DNA from: Acer yangbiense
Taxonomy: Eukaryota > Streptophyta > Magnoliopsida > Sapindales > Sapindaceae
DNA length: 64,000 nt
Direction: 5' to 3'
Assembly (NCBI GenBank): GCA_008009225.1
Contig: CM017764.1
Coordinates: 48,777,064-48,841,063, forward strand
Both the position numbers and the translations under genes were made by a program. Below, piece after piece: positions 8,547 through 18,764 of this stretch (its first letter is position 1; each line of letters starts with the position of its first letter). A model generated the notes under the pieces. That model was not told where the DNA came from. It ran no database searches and saw nothing but the letters and a program-made list of their open reading frames with translations.

Positions 8547-11255
8547 ATGAATCGGATTAGAATAGTAATATCTTACAACGGTCGATGGGAGCAGTTACTC
8601 GACGGAAGTCAGAGGTTCGTTGGATCTGATAACCGAGGAATGTATGTGTCAAAGAATTTGACTTACGATGAATTGGTGGCGATCGTGCATACTATTGTGA
8701 ACTATGATGTAAACAAATACAACGTTGATTTGTCATCAATATCAATAGTTCCTGGCAGTACGTGTCGCACATTTATAAGCAATGACGACGATGTCCAGTT
8801 TATGCTAGGGGAAGATCGAGTGATCCCTCAAGTATGTGTCAGTCTTATTGAGCGGACAGCTGGAGATGTGTTAGGGAATGATATTCCTCCCCCTGAAAAT
8901 ACCCTACAATTTGGATCCTTTAGTGGTAGCAACCAAGTGTTCACCCAAAGGAGTGGCAGCGAAGGTGGGAGAAACATGTTTGGTGTCCCACAAGTTGTGG
9001 TTGACCATGCAGATGCCGCTGAGACTCAATTTGGTGATGTGTTTGGTTGTCGAATTGAGCAGTTTGATGCGCAGTACAATGAGCAGAACAATGACAATTA
9101 CCCGAACCATGAGGTGGATAATGAGGCAAATAATGAACATGTTGATGATTTGCAAAATGCGGATGAAGAGCATGCATATATGCAAACACATGGTAGACGT
9201 GTAGAAGGAATTAGTGGCACTACACTAGATATGCCTGGGACTTCCGAGGTCCGTTATAATGTGACAACATCTGATTCTGTTAATGGGACAACTTGGGTTA
9301 TTCCGGGAGCAAATTCATACTCGTTTGGTACTGGTAGAAGCAGCACCTTGGAAGCGCAAGAACCGAGAACCATGATTTATAAGGGTCAATTTTTCCCGAG
9401 TAAAAAGGATTTGAAGAGGCTAGTTGGCGATTTTGCGATGCGTCAGAACTTTGAATGGAAGGTGAAAAGGTCCAATAAGACAACTTTACATCTGATTTGC
9501 ATCATTGACGACTGTACGTGGAAATTAAGAGCGGTGAGGAGAGAAGAAGGGACTTACTTTCAAGTCAGAAGTTTTGTCAACGAACACACCTGTCCCTTGG
9601 AGGAGATTCACCGTCGCCATCGACAAGCTAGTGCAACCACAATCGCAGAAGTCGTTGCACCTAGACTTCAACAAGCCGATGGTCGTCTCATGCGTCCGAA
9701 GGACATAATCGCCGATATGAAAACAATGTATGGCATCCAAATCATGTACAGTAAGGCACATGATGCCCTACAATATGCATTGTCATTGACCTATGGAACG
9801 CATGAAGAAAGTTTCCAACTGCTGCCATCTTTTGCATACGTTCTGGAACAGCAAAATCCAGGCACAATCACAGACTTACAGTGCGCAGATGATGGTAAAT
9901 TCCTTTACTTTTTTATGTCGTTAGGGTCCTCAATTAGAGGTTTTCGGAGGTGTATGCGTCCTGTGATTGCAGTTGATGGTACCCATTTGAAGGGAAGATT
10001 CGGGGGTACAATGTTTGTGGCAACTGCACAAGATGGAAACGAACAGGTGTATCCAATTGCTTTTGGGTACGGTGACTCAGAAAACAACCTTTCATGGGAG
10101 TGGTTTTTGGAGTGCTTGAGAGGTGCCCTTGGTCATATAGATGATCTGGTTTTCATTTCCGATCGTCATGCAAGCATTGAAGCAGGGATTTCTAAAGTGT
10201 TCCCTTATGCAACCCATACCATATGTTGCTGGCATTTTGGTGAAAATATGAAGAAGCGATTCCACAGAAAAGATGTTGCCGACATAATGGATAACGCTGC
10301 TAGGTCGTACAGCCAAATCCACTACGATCGCCACATGGAGGAGTTACGTAGGCTGCACAAGGGTGCATACGATTATGCCATTGATGCCGGTCCACACAAG
10401 TGGTCCCGTGTTCATTGCCCCCAAAGAAGGTACAGGTTGATGACAACAAATGTTGCAGAGTGCATAAACTCATGCCTAAAATTTGCACGGCAACTGCCAT
10501 TGATGACACTGACAGAGTTCATTCGGAATATGCTACAAAAGTGGTTCCACGATCGTCATACAAATGCACGGTCAATGCGTCATCGATTGACCGACGCAGC
10601 ACATCTTGTGATCCTCAAACTTGTCGAGAAATGCTGTTATATGACCGTAAATGCAGTTGACTGGAACATATTTTCCGTTAGACACAAGGCAAAACAGTGG
10701 ACGGTTGACTTAGCCCGGAAGACATGCACATGTAACAAATTCCAAATGGACTTTTTACCATGTTCACACGCACTCGCAGCGGCAAGGTACATGACTCTGT
10801 CCATTTATTGCTTTATAGTACCTAAACGTGAATCTCACTGTTTTCATTGTTGCAGGGAGCGGAACTTGGATTTCACATCTCTTTGTGCGGACTACTACAA
10901 GAGGGAGACACTTATTGATGCATACTCGGTTCCTATAATGCCTATTAGTCATCCTTCTTCATGGGTAGTGCCATTCGACATCGCAGCGCGGGTGGTTTTA
11001 AATCCAAGGACAAAGAGACAATCCGGTCGCCCGATGGAGGGTCGACATGTCTCGTCTTCAGAGAGGACAGCCACACAGTCGTGTAGAAGATGTGGACAAC
11101 CAGGACATAACAGCAGGAAGTGTTCCAACCCGCCTATGGTTAATGAAGGTCCTAGTACTATTGTACCAGAACAATACCGTCGCAAGTGCAGCATCTGTCA
11201 TTCAACTGGACACAACAAACAAACGTGCCCTCAGAAGGACTCTATCGTGGAATGA
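8547..11255 (+). CDS. MULE transposase (MuDR/mudrA-like)
   Basis: The reading frame is 902 codons as it stands, or about 879 residues if a 69-nt intron (10787-10855, GTACATG...TTGTTGCAG) is removed. Splicing keeps the frame and restores continuous family sequence after the SWIM finger. Domains in order: an N-terminal PB1-like region (1-105) typical of plant MULE transposases; an acidic low-complexity linker; the MuDR DNA-binding zinc region (about 275-345); and the MULE catalytic domain. The catalytic domain carries candidate DDE residues D477 (AVDGTHLKG), D539 (SDRH) and E638 (VAECINS). A SWIM finger follows (C727, C729, C739, H741), then two CCHC knuckles near the C-terminus (CRRCGQPGHNSRKC, CSICHSTGHNKQTC). 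I chose the ATG at 8547 because it lies 4 nt after a good acceptor. There are no frameshifts or stops. It would bind the terminal or subterminal repeats and catalyse excision and insertion. Confidence 0.93.
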   Translation: MNRIRIVISYNGRWEQLLDGSQRFVGSDNRGMYVSKNLTYDELVAIVHTIVNYDVNKYNVDLSSISIVPGSTCRTFISNDDDVQFMLGEDRVIPQVCVSLIERTAGDVLGNDIPPPENTLQFGSFSGSNQVFTQRSGSEGGRNMFGVPQVVVDHADAAETQFGDVFGCRIEQFDAQYNEQNNDNYPNHEVDNEANNEHVDDLQNADEEHAYMQTHGRRVEGISGTTLDMPGTSEVRYNVTTSDSVNGTTWVIPGANSYSFGTGRSSTLEAQEPRTMIYKGQFFPSKKDLKRLVGDFAMRQNFEWKVKRSNKTTLHLICIIDDCTWKLRAVRREEGTYFQVRSFVNEHTCPLEEIHRRHRQASATTIAEVVAPRLQQADGRLMRPKDIIADMKTMYGIQIMYSKAHDALQYALSLTYGTHEESFQLLPSFAYVLEQQNPGTITDLQCADDGKFLYFFMSLGSSIRGFRRCMRPVIAVDGTHLKGRFGGTMFVATAQDGNEQVYPIAFGYGDSENNLSWEWFLECLRGALGHIDDLVFISDRHASIEAGISKVFPYATHTICCWHFGENMKKRFHRKDVADIMDNAARSYSQIHYDRHMEELRRLHKGAYDYAIDAGPHKWSRVHCPQRRYRLMTTNVAECINSCLKFARQLPLMTLTEFIRNMLQKWFHDRHTNARSMRHRLTDAAHLVILKLVEKCCYMTVNAVDWNIFSVRHKAKQWTVDLARKTCTCNKFQMDFLPCSHALAAARYMTLSIYCFIVPKRESHCFHCCRERNLDFTSLCADYYKRETLIDAYSVPIMPISHPSSWVVPFDIAARVVLNPRTKRQSGRPMEGRHVSSSERTATQSCRRCGQPGHNSRKCSNPPMVNEGPSTIVPEQYRRKCSICHSTGHNKQTCPQKDSIVE

Positions 11256-11854
11256 ATGGAGTCTTACAAGAGGAGACTTGACCCCACATCATAAATGCTG
11301 TCATGGAAGCGATTGAAGGGATGAGAGTTGCATTGGGTGCTGCTATAGGGGCTTTTCCATCCTGCTCGGAAGGTTAGAGAAGTGTACTGGAAGATTTACA
11401 ACTCCCTATATATTGGCACTGAAGATGCTCTTGTGGCTGCTTATCCAACACTAGACGACGAGCATAATAACATATACAGTAGGCCAGAGTTAGTGATGTT
11501 TATTTGAGTGCAACGAGTTTCAGCTAGAGAGGACGAAAAGATGAACGATGCAATCATCTTAGGGCTTATGTTTTAGACATGTGTTTTGGATTTTAACTGC
11601 TGTAGTTTGTTTATTTCCACAAGTCACCATACCAGTTGATATACTCATATATGGTATTTTTTAACTTTTTGTATGCTTTGATAAATGTCAATATATGGTA
11701 CTTTTTAACTTTGTGTATGCTTTGATATATGTTAATATTTTAGAAATATTTTATGTTCGAAAATATTTTTGAATTTAGTTGAACTTTGAACTGCAAACAA
11801 CTTGAAATAAAAAATTAATAATTTCATTAACAACAGCTCTGTTATGTACAACAA
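11256..11854. other. convergent intergenic region inside the MULE
   Basis: About 600 bp separate the two convergent stop codons. A short open stretch near 11365-11507 (sense of the transposase) could be 3' UTR or an eroded extra exon but has no recognised motif. The AT-rich centre, with two copies of ATGGTA(T)TTTTTAACTTT around 11650-11715, presumably carries both poly(A) signals. Confidence 0.4.
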
Positions 11855-14800
11855 CTACAACGTCCTGGAGTTACAATAAACCTCCACGGCCATCTTTTGC
11901 CGGATGATGGCCATATCGGCTTCCGTCCAATCGAATGTATCCCTGTTCGCCGTCAGGTACTCAATCATTCTCAACGTATGGGCACCACAGTTTCCCCTGC
12001 AATTAACCACATGAACAACCATTAGCATTGATACATTTATTCACCGATTGGGATAGAATAACAACTTGAAATAGTCATACCCCGATTCCTGTTGGGGCAC
12101 CCGGTCGGCTGACACAAATAACATCCGAAACGGCCCATCCCTCTTTTTGTAAGTCTTGTCACCCGGTTGTCTATTCCTGTGAAAGTGCACCGTATAGAGC
12201 TGAGAGGGTAGCAAATAGCGCAGACATGCAAACTGGGCATTCCTGTGCCTAAATGGGACATCCCGTCTGAACGGGTCAAACACAAGAATGTGCCCATACT
12301 GCAGATCGATGCTGGCCATGACCCAATGCATACCTCCAACGTTGCAAGGAATCAGAACCTGCAGGTGTTTCTCCAAGGTGTTATCAAAACTCGAATAAAC
12401 ATAGACGCAAAACTCGAATAAACATAGATGCAAAACTCGAATAAACACTTACAATGTCAACATCGTGCCAAGGCCGATTCCCTAACGGGAGCTCCCCACG
12501 GACCACCATAAGCTCATCACGGGACCACTGCTGCTTAAACACAGACCAACCTGATGGGGGTTTCCTCTCCTCACCAGTGCCGATTCTGTCCCATTGGTGA
12601 TCTAACAATGTCTGAAAGAAAATTAACTGAAACGTTAGGCAGAAGATGTATGAACACATCAATGTCGAAGCAAAAACCGTATAATATTAACACTTACAAA
12701 GAATTGTGAATCCAGTATGTTGATCCTCGAACCGTAGACAGTGGGGTGCAATCGCTGACGCCTCTGGACAATCTTCAAGTATGCGTCAATGTGCTAAAAA
12801 TTTGAACAGTTTGTATTGTTAGGATGCAACCATTTATGACTGAGTTTTATAAAGACAGTTCAAGGAAGGAACATACAGTATCCTCCAACTCCATGAAGTT
12901 GGTTTGCAACCGGTGGAACCAAGTGACAGGAACACCAACTGGGTCGTGCAGATCCACATCACGTCTGCATAAGTAGGGAAAAAGTTACATAATACTGACT
13001 TACATATTTGTCAAAAAAAACTATAAACAGAATGTAATACTTACAATTCCCCCGACATGCTCCTCTTGTAGTCTGCGTACGCCGCAAGCTGTTCAGGATC
13101 TAACAGTCCATGTGGATTCCATTCATGTGTCGGCGACGGCATCACCCGTGCCCTCTTTGGTAGACAGGGGTCTGTGTATGGGCTCCGTTCCATCCAACCT
13201 CGACGTCGAATCCGGTCTCCACGCCTTAGGGGTGGGGGAGTCTGTTCCGGACCATGGCGATCGGTGCGGTCTGAGGAGGAACTCGGTCCCTGTTGATCGA
13301 CCTGTGACCGTGGAATCCGAAGAACCAAATCTCTCCTCGAGGATCGCCTGGAGGGGTCGGCTATGCTTTGGTCGATCGGAGGCTGCGACGTGCGGTCAGT
13401 GGACAGCTCATGGATTTCAACAGGATCATGCAGCAGCTGTGATGAGCGGTCTGCGGTGACTGCCTGCGATGGTATACGTTCCAATAATGCTGTCTCTGTA
13501 TCAGCGGGGACCGCCGGTTGTCCTAACGCATCAGGAGCCTGCTGCTCGGGTACTGTGTCTGTAGTATATGCCTCCCCATGTCTGGCCCCTGAGCCTGTCT
13601 CATCATGATCAGTACCTGTCCTGCCTGTACTGAATGCACCATCATGGTCATGAAATGGTTGGTCATCGAACGGTGGATCCTCCTCCATACGCCCCTGCGA
13701 TGGCGGACCCTGCGACGGCGGACCCTGCGACGTCGGACCCTGTAGCGTCTGAATCATAGCCACCAACTCCAGATGCTGTGAATTTCTTTTCTCTTCATTC
13801 TTTTGGATAGCATCCATGACATCCGTCCGTAATGTTCGAACAGCATCCATCACTTCTGCTAATTTCTGCTCCCAGCCCTGAAAGGATTGCAGACTCTGTC
13901 AGTACTAAAACTATTAAGTCAATGGAAAGTAAAGCATGCGGTTAAAAAAATGCTGATGTACCTCCGGATGGTCTTCAACGCCTTCAGGTTGCTGACCTTC
14001 AGGTGCAGGCCGTCTGGGCAACGTGAATCGTACCCGCCTACGCCTCACGGGAATAGGACTGCGACCCTCCGGGTCTGAATCACTAGGTCTAGGTCGTGGT
14101 TGTCTGGCTTGACTGAAAGGTATCCGCCTAGACCTCGTGGGACTCTCAGTACCAATGTCAACCTCCGGCTCTGAGCCCTCAAGATCATAAGGTGCAGAAT
14201 ACTGAGGATCCATATCACTAGGTCCGTAATATGATTCCTCTGTATCACTGGGTCCGGCAGTCCTATGTCGATCGGGATCCGGGCGGTCACGAGGTAAATC
14301 TACGGCATCGTCATCATATAAACTGCCTCCCAGGTTTATGCCTTCATAGTACTGTTGATGCCTCTCAGCTTCCGTAGGCACCAATTCAGCCCGCGCAAAC
14401 ATCTGCAATCGGAGTGACATCATTGTAATTGCAAACATACTGAAAATAATAAACATTAACAACATCAATACTTACCCTTTCAGTGAAAATCTTATCCAGC
14501 GTTTTCCCCCGTGGTCGCGCAGTCAACTCCCATTTCAGAATACGTGGAGGAGGTAGCTCGATTACCCTGCGTTCCCCACATTTGTGCTTATTGCTGCTAA
14601 GGTCCGGGATAACCTCAAAAGCAAATATCTGCATAATAGATAACACATTAGTGATATAAAATATTTTCTATTAAAGTACGGCTGTAAATTATAAATTCTC
14701 ACCAATAATGCGTGCACTAGACCGTATATGTTATACGTCTCAGTGGTGTTAGCCGTGGCCTGTTGTTGCTTTCGTTGTTCGGACCGCTGCTGTTGACCAT

Positions 14801-16577
14801 CCAAAGCATGCTTCAAACCAGATATAGTCTGCCTATACACGTATGCACCCCACGGGAATGCATCAAAAGCGTCCAAGTCCTCAACTAGCTGAAACTGCCA
14901 TAATGGAATTTTATATCTCTCGTCCACCCCCATCAGTATCCAGTTCAGCAAAAACAATAATGACAGCTTCACCGCATCGTACTGCTGCTCAAAAAGACCA
15001 CTCCGCAGCACCGCTTTCAGGTCTTCATTCTCTACGACTCGACCCCGAAAGTATCGGTCGTGTATGCCATTTTGTACCATCTCATAACTTGCTGGGTCGG
15101 GAATGATTCCGAACTTCAATCCGGTGATTACACAGAACTCAACCCTGGAGAACCGGACCGTATGCTTACCCAACAAAAATCTCATCTCATCTTCTGGCCC
15201 GTCGTGATGCAACTCGCGCAAAAGCATCCGATGGACAATTCCAACCGAAAAATTCATCTCCTGATGCATGTGAAGTAAATGACCGAAGCAGGACTCAGTA
15301 AACCGACGATGGTCTTCCATCCGAAGAAGTTCATGTACACTTTCAAGTGCGTTGTGGACATCTGTAATGTCATTCACATGGTCATGCCGAATAATTTTTC
15401 CGTGGAACCATTCTCCCACAGGGATTTTCAGGAAATCCTTCAGATTCACCCTCTGCATATTCACATAAAAAAAAAAACCATATCAGTTCATGAAAACTCC
15501 TAAAAAATCAAGGTTCAAAAAAGGCTCGAATGCAGTTCAGAAAGGCTCGAATATAGTACAAAAAGGCACGATCACAGTACAAAAAGGCACGATCACTATA
15601 CAAAAAGGCACGATCACAGTGTCAAAAGGCACGATCACAGTGCAAAAAGGCACGATCACAGTACAAAAAGGCACGATCACTATACAAAAAGGCACGATCA
15701 CAGTGTCAAAAGGCACGATCACAGTGAAAAAAGGCACGATCACAGTACAAAAAGGCTCGATTACTATACAAAAAGGCTCGATTACTATACAAAAAGGCTC
15801 GATCACAATACAAAGTTCAAAAAGGCTCGAATACAGTACAAAAAGGCTCGAAAACAGTTCAAAAAGGCTCGAATACACTAAAAAAAACGCTAGACATAAA
15901 TGTACAAAAAGGCTCAATCAGTTCAAAAAGGCACGATTACAATACAAAAAGACTCGATCACAGCACAAAAAGGCACGATTACAATACAAAAAGGCTCGAT
16001 TACAACACAAAAAGGCACGATCTCAATACACAAAGGCTCGATTACAACACAAAAAGGCACGATCTCAATACACAAACGCTCGATTACAATACACAGTTTA
16101 TAAAGGCACGATTACAACACAAAAAGGCTCGATTACTATATCAAAAGGCTCGATTACAAAACACAGTTCAAAAAGGCACGATTACATCACAAAAAGGCTC
16201 GATTACAACACCAAAATGCTCGATTACAATACACAGTTCAAAAATGCTCGATTGAAGTTCAAAAAGGCTCGATTCAACTACAAAAAAGCTCGACTGAAGT
16301 TCAAAAAGGCTCGATTCAACTACAAAAAGGCTCGATTCACAAAAAGGCACGATTTAACTACAAAAAGGCACGATTCAACTACAAAAAGGCACGATTCAAC
16401 TACAAAAAGGCTCGATTCAACTAATCAAACCCAGATCTTCATCGTTTTCAAAGAATTTTTTTTCCTAAAATAAAACCCTAACCTAACCTGATCAACAAAC
16501 ACACAATCTTATTCGAAAACGAGAATCAAAATGCTTACCTCACTCCTTCTGCTTCGCCGTTCAACTCTCGTCGACAT
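11855..16577 (-). CDS. DUF1985-Ulp1 (C48) SUMO-protease-like protein carried by the MULE
   Basis: Ten exons, all with GT-AG borders and a continuous frame: 16577-16539, 15452-14703, 14628-14476, 14402-13962, 13877-13045, 12964-12877, 12793-12698, 12611-12453, 12358-12081 and 11996-11855 (stop TAG). The product is 992 residues. Exon 1 encodes a short basic leader (13 codons). Exon 2 is a DUF1985 domain (about residues 30-215), then a Gln-rich linker. Exons 4-5 encode a long Arg/Asp/Pro/Ser-rich disordered middle with short QGPPS repeats. The last exons form the Ulp1 peptidase domain: H864 (GGMHW), D881 (VFDPF), Q943 and C949 (GNCGAHT). The His-Asp gap (17) and Gln-Cys gap (6) equal those I recall for yeast Ulp1. 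The substrate is presumably SUMO or a related modifier (family inference). The 1086-bp first intron contains the entire right repeat array. Confidence 0.85.
15520..16430 (-). repeat. right 21-bp-period array (same repeat, inverted)
   Basis: On the + strand the unit reads AAAAAGGC(A/T)CGAT plus a spacer such as CACAGTAC, TACTATAC or TCAACTAC, with a period near 21 bp over about 0.9 kb. It is the reverse complement of the left-array unit. Relative to the Ulp1 gene it therefore has the same sense as the left array has relative to the transposase gene. It lies within the inferred first intron of the Ulp1 gene (16538-15453). A continuous 327-codon + frame here is a by-product of the 3-divisible period. 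Confidence 0.93.
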
Positions 16578-16689
16578 CGCTACTGTTCCGGTGGCTCACC
16601 GTCGGATTTTGGTTCTGTTGTCCGTCCGTTCCTCTGTCAAAGGTTTTTCTTTCAACGTTTGAAAAAACTCACAAACCGACAAATGAAGG

Positions 16690-16784
16690 GGTATTTTTGT
16701 CTGGTCACCATAAATGGTGCCTTTTAAACTTAAGTTAATAAGTTGGTGACTTTTCCCCAAAAGGCACCCCATAAAGTGCTATTT
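16690..16784 (-). repeat. right terminal inverted repeat of the MULE
   Basis: It contains the reverse complement of the left-end block (TGGTGCC then TTTTAAACTTAAGTTAATAAG). Outside it a second, facing copy of AAAAGGCACC sits at 16757-16768, so this end is locally palindromic. Confidence 0.65.
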
Positions 16785-16804
16785 AAATTTCGAACCCTTT
16801 AATT

Positions 16805-17462
16805 AAATTAGTCAACTGGAAAAATATTGAAATATTAATACTAATTATATGATCAGTTTGATCACTAATCACTATTAATTTAATCTATTTAATAAGAGGT
16901 TTATATCCATATGTGGGAGTTCTCGCGGTTTTGTCTGTATAAATACATTTTTTTTATGCAACTAACTTTCCTTATATTTTTATACTACAAATGGATAGAG
17001 GTATGTCAATGGAGCGGATTGGGGGTTGATACTCCAATCTCCATCCCCGTGTCCATTTGAAAATTTTGAAATTTTTATTACGAACCATCCTCGTATCCAT
17101 TCTCGGCCTGTTTCTAAGTTAGCAGAACGGATTCAGGGAATCCGTAAATTGAGGTATGGATATCCATTCCTACACCATCCAACCCGAATCTAATAGAAAA
17201 AATAGCTCTTAGCTCTTATTTTATAAACTAGCTTTTAGATTTTTGGTAAGAGAAAAATAAAAATAATTAGAATTAACAATTACAGAATAAATGAGGAGGG
17301 TGGGTTGGATATCCATGTACCATATCCATCCTTATCACAGCAACTAAAATAGATATTAGGATACTCTATACCCGATATAATATATAATATCTATTCTCAT
17401 ATTAAATGAAATGGATTCTTATGAATATCCGTATTCATAGCCCACGGGTCATCCCTATATAT
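16805..17462. repeat. host segment, right copy (flanks the MULE)
   Basis: Diverged direct copy of 6519-7250, including the hAT-like MITE piece (GTCAATGGAGCGGATTGGGG to GGTCATCCCTATATATA). It begins about 20 bp beyond the MULE and ends where a small Mutator-type element is inserted. Confidence 0.75.
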
Positions 17463-17471
17463 ATGTATGAA

Positions 17472-18255
17472 GGGTACGGATATTGACACCCATAAAACTT
17501 ATTAGTACACCCATTTTTATAAGTACACCCATGTGTAAAATTTAAAATTTTAATATTACTATAAACACCCATCCTAATGCCAACAGTACCCTCATTGAAA
17601 TAAATTTATTCATTTTAATACATATTATTTATAAACACTCTTAAATTATTACCACACCCAATTTATAAAAAAAAATCATATTATTTTTGGAATCAAATCC
17701 TTTTTTTAATGATGATCCAATTTACTTTTGGAAATATCTGGAGCCTTATAAAAGGGAATATGTATCTGGGGTCAAAAGATTTCAATTTGGAATTCTCTTA
17801 TTTATACAACTATCTTAAAAAAAATAATAAAAAAAAAAATAAAAAAAAAAACTTGTTGATATTTATAGCTATAGTTTAAAAAAAAAAAAAATGTTATTTT
17901 TTGATAGAGTTTATAATTATACATAAAAGAAAAACAAAAACAATATGATAATCATGTGATGATTAGAAAATTTGATACTTGAAATAAAATTAGAGTTTAA
18001 TTAGGGTTTGTCATAAAAATTAGGGTTTATCATAATTATTAATTTTTTTTTTTTTTTGAAAGGTAAGTTTTTTTTAATAATGAAATATAGTTGAAGATAT
18101 AAGTGTAGTTAATGAGCATATATAGTATTTGATTTATTTTTAATTAAAGTAACTTGTCCTTATTAGTAAATTTCTATTGGGATATTTTTGTAATTAAATT
18201 TTTTAATAAAATATGGGTGTACTAATAAGTTTTATGGGTGTCAATATCGACTCCC
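17472..18255. mobile_element. Mutator-type MITE with 9-bp target-site duplication
   Basis: The terminal inverted repeats match over at least 35 bp (GATATTGACACCCATAAAAC... and its reverse complement) and start with GGG. They are bounded by an exact 9-bp duplication, ATGTATGAA, at 17463-17471 and 18256-18264. The 784-bp body is very AT-rich with no coding capacity. The sharp ends imply a fairly recent insertion into the edge of the duplicated host segment. Confidence 0.92.
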
Positions 18256-18264
18256 ATGTATGAA

Positions 18265-18756
18265 TTGTTTCTGAATTAATTTTAAGAGATCTGTATTTTT
18301 TATTCTATTTTCAAGTTGAAGATTTATACTTGAATTCTTCAAAACGATATTAAAACATTATTTAAAATTCTTTTAAATTTAATAAAACGAAATTTCGTAC
18401 AAGGGAGGTTCATGATAAATTAGTGTTGATCAATTCAAATATCTATTATTTATTTACCGAATCTACTAACTACTTGGTTTTCCAACGCACCAAACCATTA
18501 TCATACCACTTGCGATCCAGCATATACGTATAATAAATCTATTTGCATTTCTTTTGAAAATTCTTATCTGGATTCTACCTTAATTAATAAGTTGAGCTTA
18601 AGTAAATTAATCGAACTTAATTAACATTCATACATTGTAATCAGTCCTCGTTGACTTCTCTTTTTATTGATTACCTTACCTTACATGAAAAGTCTTGGAT
18701 GCCCGCATTCGATACGCTGTGTGTGCATCCGTACATCTATTTAAATCATATAGTGT
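18265..18756. other. intergenic, nothing recognised
   Basis: AT-rich sequence between two MITEs, without a coding frame, repeat boundary or RNA gene that I can support. Confidence 0.4.
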
Positions 18757-18764
18757 GGTATAAG

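Larger units (their letters stand above)
7256..16784. mobile_element. candidate autonomous MULE with transposase and DUF1985-Ulp1 genes
   Basis: The element has long degenerate terminal inverted repeats, a MuDR-type transposase (+) and a convergent DUF1985-Ulp1 gene (-). A large inverted pair of 21-bp repeat arrays lies just inside the ends. The overall plan matches plant MULEs that have captured Ulp1-like genes (Kaonashi elements in Arabidopsis, CUMULE in melon). Both genes appear uninterrupted, so the element could be, or recently was, autonomous. Exact ends are uncertain. TATATAAAT (7251-7259) and TATTTAAAT (16780-16788) match at 8 of 9 bases and are a weak candidate target-site duplication. 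Confidence 0.88.

Noticed and set aside
8878..9204. Several shadow frames over the transposase (both strands)
   Set aside because: They overlap the long MuDR-like reading frame and have low-complexity Met/His-rich composition.
13112..13608. + strand frames opposite the Ulp1 gene
   Set aside because: Antisense to the GC-richer exon 5 of the DUF1985-Ulp1 gene.
15490..16473. 327-codon + strand reading frame with a 7-residue repeat (QKGTITV-like) and similar frames in 7611-8349
   Set aside because: The 21-bp array is divisible by three and poor in stops, so open frames appear in several frames and both strands. They lie in predicted introns and have no family.
7251..16788. Firm 9-bp target duplication of the big MULE (TATATAAAT / TATTTAAAT)
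   Set aside because: One mismatch in a purely AT sequence and uncertain ends; kept only as a weak candidate.
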